The notes under the pieces: model-generated
Databases searched by the model: none
Told to the model about the DNA's origin: nothing
What the model saw: only the letters and a program-made list of their open reading frames with translations
Assembly (NCBI GenBank): GCA_016711405.1
Contig: JADJSZ010000017.1
Span: forward strand, 1 to 64,000
Reading direction: 5' to 3'
DNA: 64,000 bases
DNA from: Candidatus Hadersleviella danica
Lineage (GTDB): Bacteria; Chloroflexota; Anaerolineae; Promineifilales; Promineifilaceae
Made by a program: the position numbers and the translations under genes
In this document: positions 60,959 through 64,000 of the stretch, piece after piece
Layout: each line of letters opens with the position of its first letter
How positions within the stretch are numbered: position 1 is the first letter of the stretch

Positions 60959-61816
60959 ATGCTCCTCACCCTCTCCCACATCCAAGCCACCCCTCTCCTC
61001 GCCGCCCACAAAGCAGGAGCCACGGCCGTGGCCATCTCCCTCGACCTCAACCGCACCCTCACCCCCTGCGACCTCTCGGCCGCTGGCTTGCACCTGCCCA
61101 CAGGCGGCGTGCTCGATTGGCCATCGGTGGAAGAAGCGGCCGAAAGCGAAAACGCCTGCTTCCACATCACCACAGGTGAAGACGGCCGTCCCACCCTACG
61201 CAAAATCAACTTCTTTTCCGAAGAATTGCAACGCGCCTACACCCTCTACCCCACCCACCGCGCCCCCACCATGCTCGTCTCGGGCATCACCATGCACCGC
61301 ATTGTGGATTGCGACCCACACGAGGACACGCTCAACAAAATTAAGGCGGTGGGCAAGGTGACGGGCGACGTGTTGGACACGACGATGGGGCTGGGCTACA
61401 CGGCCATCATGGCCGCGCAAACGGCCGCCTCCGTCCTCACCATCGAACTCGACCCCACCGTGGAAGAAGTCTGTCGGCTCAATCCGTGGTCGCAAGAGCT
61501 ATTCACCAACCCGCGCATCAGCCGCCGCATCGGCCATGCGTGGGATGTGGTGGAGGAGTTGCCCGCCGCCCACTTCAGCGTCGTCCTGCACGACCCGCCC
61601 ATGTTCAACATGGCGGGCGAACTCTACGCCCAAGATTTTTACGCCGAGTTGTACCGGGTGCTAAAAGGCAACGGCCGACTCTTCCACTACATCGGCAACC
61701 CCGCCAGCAAATCGGGTGCCACCACCACCCGTGGGGCCATCCGCCGCCTCCAAGCCGCTGGCTTCCGCCGCGTGGAACCACGCCCAGCGGCGTTTGGGGT
61801 ACTGGCCGTTAAATAG
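60959..61816 (+). CDS. SAM-dependent methyltransferase (COG2521-like)
   Basis: 285 residues from ATG 60959. N-terminal beta-rich domain (about 1-110; ISLDLNRTLTPCDLSAAG), then a Rossmann methyltransferase. Motif I DVLDTTMGLGYTAIMAA, acidic ribose-binding end of strand 2 VLTIELDP, motif IV LHDPPMF, followed by LKGNGRLFHYIGNP. The D-PP-M-F pattern and MGLGYTAI resemble the predicted methyltransferases of COG2521, known mainly from archaea with scattered bacterial members. Substrate unknown, perhaps RNA. The next gene is an rRNA/tRNA methyltransferase, but about 90 bp of repeats separate them. Confidence 0.8.
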   Translation: MLLTLSHIQATPLLAAHKAGATAVAISLDLNRTLTPCDLSAAGLHLPTGGVLDWPSVEEAAESENACFHITTGEDGRPTLRKINFFSEELQRAYTLYPTHRAPTMLVSGITMHRIVDCDPHEDTLNKIKAVGKVTGDVLDTTMGLGYTAIMAAQTAASVLTIELDPTVEEVCRLNPWSQELFTNPRISRRIGHAWDVVEELPAAHFSVVLHDPPMFNMAGELYAQDFYAELYRVLKGNGRLFHYIGNPASKSGATTTRGAIRRLQAAGFRRVEPRPAAFGVLAVK

Positions 61817-61905
61817 GGCAGAGGAGCAGAGGGGCGGAGGAGCAGAGGAGAATACTCACTAACCACTCGCCACTAACCACTAACCACTAGCCACTAACCA
61901 CTCCC
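61817..61905. repeat. GAGGAGCA and CACTAAC tandem repeats
   Basis: GCAGAGGAGCAGAGG units, then seven-base CCACTAA/CACTAAC units (CTAACCACTAACCACTAGCC), between two methyltransferase genes. Confidence 0.7.
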
Positions 61906-61907
61906 CT

Positions 61908-62438
61908 ATGAAACCCCTCCAAGGCACAGACCTCAAGCGTTTTTTGCGCGATTATCGGCGGGCACACAAGCCCACCAAGGCCATCGCCGCCCTGTTGCAA
62001 AGCGTCGAATACCCCGTCAACGTCGGCTCCATCTTCCGCATGGCGGATGGGGCGAACATGGCCGAACTGATGCTGGCGGGCATTACCCCACGGCCCCCGA
62101 ACCCCACCATAGACAAAGTCGGCCGCCTGAAATCGTTGCGCCTGCCGTGGCGCTACATGGAAGACACCGTGCAAGCGGCCGTGACCATGCGCCAAGCGGG
62201 CTACCAAATGGTGGCCGTGGAACTGACCGATACGGCCGTGCCCTACCACCAATTCAGCTACGCCGACAAAGTCTGCCTCGTGGTGGGGCACGAAGACCAC
62301 GGTGTGACCAAGGCGGTGTTGGGCGAGTGTGAGGCGGCCGTGTTCCTACCCATGTACGGCAAAGGGCAATCCCTCAACGTCCACGTCGCCCTCAGCATCG
62401 TCGTGTATCACATCTTGCATGGGGGAGTTAGTCGGTAG
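61908..62438 (+). CDS. TrmH/SpoU-family RNA 2'-O-methyltransferase
   Basis: 176 residues, SPOUT (trefoil-knot) fold without the N-terminal substrate-binding domain, as in TrmL-like enzymes. Motif 1 YPVNVGSIFRMADG (residues 35-48), motif 2 CLVVGHEDHGVTKAVL with an acidic residue in place, motif 3 LPMYGKGQSLNVHVALSIVVY. Expected to methylate a ribose in tRNA or rRNA using SAM; target not deducible. The frame is intact; no SD is visible, the start following a repeat. Confidence 0.88.
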   Translation: MKPLQGTDLKRFLRDYRRAHKPTKAIAALLQSVEYPVNVGSIFRMADGANMAELMLAGITPRPPNPTIDKVGRLKSLRLPWRYMEDTVQAAVTMRQAGYQMVAVELTDTAVPYHQFSYADKVCLVVGHEDHGVTKAVLGECEAAVFLPMYGKGQSLNVHVALSIVVYHILHGGVSR

Positions 62439-62508
62439 TCGGTCAGTCTTTCAGTCGGTCAGTCGGTCAGCATTCAATCCGCAATCCCCATTCCGCATTC
62501 CGCAATCC
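62433..62508. repeat. GTCGGTCA and ATTCCGCA repeats
   Basis: GTCGGTAGTCGGTCAGTC, TCAGTCGGTCAGTCGGTCAG (8-mer period), then CATTCCGCATTCCGCAATCC, upstream of the dnaN promoter. Confidence 0.65.
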
Positions 62509-62602
62509 ACATGCGGGGTACTACAACAAAACTCCTTGCCACGGCCGCTGGCCTTTGCTATACTATTCCCATTGAGACATGCGGGGCATTACAACAAAAC
62601 TC
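62509..62602. promoter_or_regulatory. Pair of 26-bp direct repeats flanking the dnaN promoter
   Basis: ACATGCGGGG..TTACAACAAAACTC-like copies at 62509-62534 and 62577-62602 differ at two positions (ACATGCGGGG, then ACAACAAAACTC). They lie just upstream of the -35 and just downstream of +1, a placement expected of regulator sites. Confidence 0.5.
62536..62564 (+). promoter_or_regulatory. Sigma70-type dnaN promoter
   Basis: TTGCCA (62536-62541), 17-bp spacer, TATACT (62559-62564). Start site about 62571, leader about 107 nt. Confidence 0.7.
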
Positions 62603-62677
62603 GCCTTTTTGCGATTTACCCCTCATTCACAATTAAAACTTCCCCATTCACAATTCACAATTCCTAAGGAGATTCCC

Positions 62678-63814
62678 ATGAAGGTCACCTGCCTCCAAGA
62701 AAATTTTGCCAAAGGTCTGAGCATCGTCGGCCGAGCCGTGGCCACGCGGTCTCCTTACCCCGTCCTCGCCAACATTTTGCTCACCTCCGACCGGGGCGCA
62801 CTCAAACTAGCCGCCACCGATTTCGAGACCTCGATTATGTGCTGGGTCAGCGCCAAAGTAGAGGAGGAAGGGGCGATTACCATTCCCGCCCGCACCCTCA
62901 GCGACTTGGTTAACAACCTGCCCCCCGAGCAAGTCATCCTCTCGCTGGACGACAAAACGCACACGATGCACATCGCCTGCTACCGCACCGAGGCGACCAT
63001 TAAGGGCATTGATTACCAAGAATTCCCGCTCATGCCCGAGGCGGACAAAGAAAATCGGATTAAAATTGAGACCGCTCTGCTGAAAGAGATGATTGGGCAA
63101 GTGACGTTTGCGGCCGCGACCGACGACACGCGGCCGACCCTAACCGGCATCAGCACCCGTTTTGCAGGCGATACCATTACGATGGCCGCCACCGATGGCT
63201 TCCGCCTCTCCGTGCGGACCGCCAAACTCCCCCAAATCGTCGAAAAGCCCGTCGAAGTCATCATCCCCGCCAAATCGCTCAATGAGTTGGCGCGGGTGGC
63301 TGGCCCCGAACAAGAATATGTCTACATCAGCTTCCCCGAGGGGCGCAACCAAGTCATCTTCGACATGGAAAGCATCGTCGTCATCATCAATTTGGTGGCA
63401 GATGGCCCCTTCCCCGATTATTCGGCCGTGGTTCCCAAGAAGCGCAAGACCCGCACCGTGCTAAACACGGCCGAATTCGCCAAAGCGTGCAAGATGGCCG
63501 ACATTTTTGCCCGCGAAGCGAGCCACACCGCCCGCGTCCGCATCGAACCCGGCGACGAAATTACCCCCAGCCATACCACCATCACCGCCTCCAGCACTGA
63601 AACAGGTGGCAACATGGCCCAATTGGATGCCATCGTAGACGGCGATGCCATTGAAATCGCCTTCAATGTCAAATACATGACCGACGTGCTGAACGTCGTC
63701 GGCACACCCCAAGTGGCCATCGAAACCCTCAGCCCCATGGATCCCGGCGTGATTCGCCCCGTCGGCAACGACAACTTCACCCATGTGATTATGCCCATGC
63801 ACTTTGGGCGGTAG
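62678..63814 (+). CDS. dnaN: DNA polymerase III beta sliding clamp
   Basis: 378 residues from ATG 62678 (AAGGAGA before it; an upstream start would translate repeat DNA). Three clamp domains: FETSIMCWV and PARTLSDLVNNLP in domain 1, TFAAATDDTRPTLTGI and MAATDGFRLSVR (domain 2 signature), and domain 3 ending IRPVGNDNFTHVIMPMHFGR, where the usual MP(M)R-type C-terminus contributes to the binding pocket. Encircles DNA and tethers polymerase III. Not adjacent to dnaA, unlike the classical arrangement, and no DnaA-box cluster was noticed. Confidence 0.96.
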   Translation: MKVTCLQENFAKGLSIVGRAVATRSPYPVLANILLTSDRGALKLAATDFETSIMCWVSAKVEEEGAITIPARTLSDLVNNLPPEQVILSLDDKTHTMHIACYRTEATIKGIDYQEFPLMPEADKENRIKIETALLKEMIGQVTFAAATDDTRPTLTGISTRFAGDTITMAATDGFRLSVRTAKLPQIVEKPVEVIIPAKSLNELARVAGPEQEYVYISFPEGRNQVIFDMESIVVIINLVADGPFPDYSAVVPKKRKTRTVLNTAEFAKACKMADIFAREASHTARVRIEPGDEITPSHTTITASSTETGGNMAQLDAIVDGDAIEIAFNVKYMTDVLNVVGTPQVAIETLSPMDPGVIRPVGNDNFTHVIMPMHFGR

Positions 63815-63829
63815 GGGAGAGAAGAGGGA

Positions 63830-63877
63830 AGAGAGAAAAGAGAAGAGAAAAGCATCCCTCTCTTCTCTTTTCTCTCT
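63830..63877. terminator. Perfect inverted repeat of AGAGAAA-type units after dnaN
   Basis: AGAGAGAAAAGAGAAGAG (63830-63847) pairs perfectly over 18 bp with 63860-63877, followed by CTTCTT. Plausible terminator for dnaN. Confidence 0.65.
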
Positions 63878-63915
63878 TCTTCTTGGGAGTGTACTCACAA
63901 CTTTCCTCCCATTCC

Positions 63916-63943
63916 TTGCCCACCCCCTTGATTCGGGTATACT
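63916..63943 (+). promoter_or_regulatory. Promoter for a gene beyond the window
   Basis: TTGCCC (63916-63921), 16-bp spacer, TATACT (63938-63943), then TTTTTTC. Confidence 0.5.
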
Positions 63944-63965
63944 TTTTTCAGGCTCCCCCCCCTCG

Positions 63966-64000
63966 AGGCGGAGAGATGTCGCCAGACATTTTCTCCGCCT
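63966..64000 (+). promoter_or_regulatory. Structured leader hairpin at window end
   Basis: AGGCGGAGA (63966-63974) pairs perfectly with TCTCCGCCT (63992-64000), with an inner ATGTC-GCCA-GACAT stem. It begins about 15 nt after the expected start site; could be an attenuator or RNA element, cut by the window edge. Confidence 0.4.

Noticed and set aside
62678..63814. Replication origin near dnaN
   Set aside because: No dnaA, no DnaA-box cluster (TTATCCACA) and no AT-rich unwinding region seen.

Overview
Organism and data quality. The window is about 57% GC and looks like a chromosomal piece of a filamentous or free-living Chloroflexota bacterium, Anaerolineae/Ardenticatenia/Caldilineae-like. 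Supporting clues are a secreted beta-helix protein ending in an IFLPLVVK tail, a single-membrane (lipoprotein-based) secretome, an Actinobacteria-type class I xylose isomerase, an effector-associated-domain/FGE protein, and Chloroflexota-like families throughout. No rRNA or tRNA gene was seen, so the lineage is an inference. Many genes are broken by single-base indels, mostly in homopolymers and often in compensating pairs. Two stretches (about 8561-9165 and 43426-43450) are homopolymer-rich nonsense. I read most of this as raw long-read/assembly error, not gene decay, and have joined the fragments into single genes with the shift positions noted.

Layout. 1-5214: 3' part of a giant secreted parallel beta-helix protein. 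5277-11563: ThDP enzyme, DUF1877-like protein, a damaged Phd/VapC-type toxin-antitoxin locus, adenine deaminase, and a truncated hexapeptide protein. 11658-17732: a 2024-residue alpha-2-macroglobulin lipoprotein. 18072-18737: YflT-like stress protein. 18859-29271: a xylose/xyloside catabolic locus in which a LacI regulator diverges from a sugar ABC importer (binding protein plus two permeases, no ATPase), a GH3 glycosidase, xylA and xylB, with twin identical 16-bp operators. 29375-37536: a phosphate regulon on the minus strand (sensor kinase, PhoB-like regulator, an MshEN/Usp-like protein, pstS-C-A-B) with 11-bp-phased repeats upstream. 37854-40312: a GT1 glycosyltransferase and an APH-like kinase.

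40558-48373: a minus-strand signalling/export cluster with an ABC-2 exporter, a cobalamin-binding protein carrying the CarH-type photoreceptor signature, a histidine kinase translationally coupled to it, and a multi-PAS hybrid kinase. 48833-57545: DinG-family nuclease-helicase, lipoprotein, a 42-residue membrane peptide candidate, DUF1385/YqhQ protein, zinc-ribbon protein, membrane cytochrome c, and geranylgeranyl-reductase-family flavoprotein. 57551-58843: EAD-TM-FGE-sulfatase fusion. 58943-60816: MarR regulator plus a second GT1. 60959-63814: methyltransferase, SpoU methyltransferase and dnaN.

Genome-wide texture. Nearly every intergenic gap is filled with tandem 6-8 bp units, often as inverted repeats with perfect stems, or with two families of REP-like palindromes. 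The palindrome CGGCCG (commonly ACGGCCGT) is strongly over-represented in genes. The most interesting candidate system is the B12-sensor/histidine-kinase operon, followed by the EAD-FGE protein and the short-tandem-repeat hairpins.
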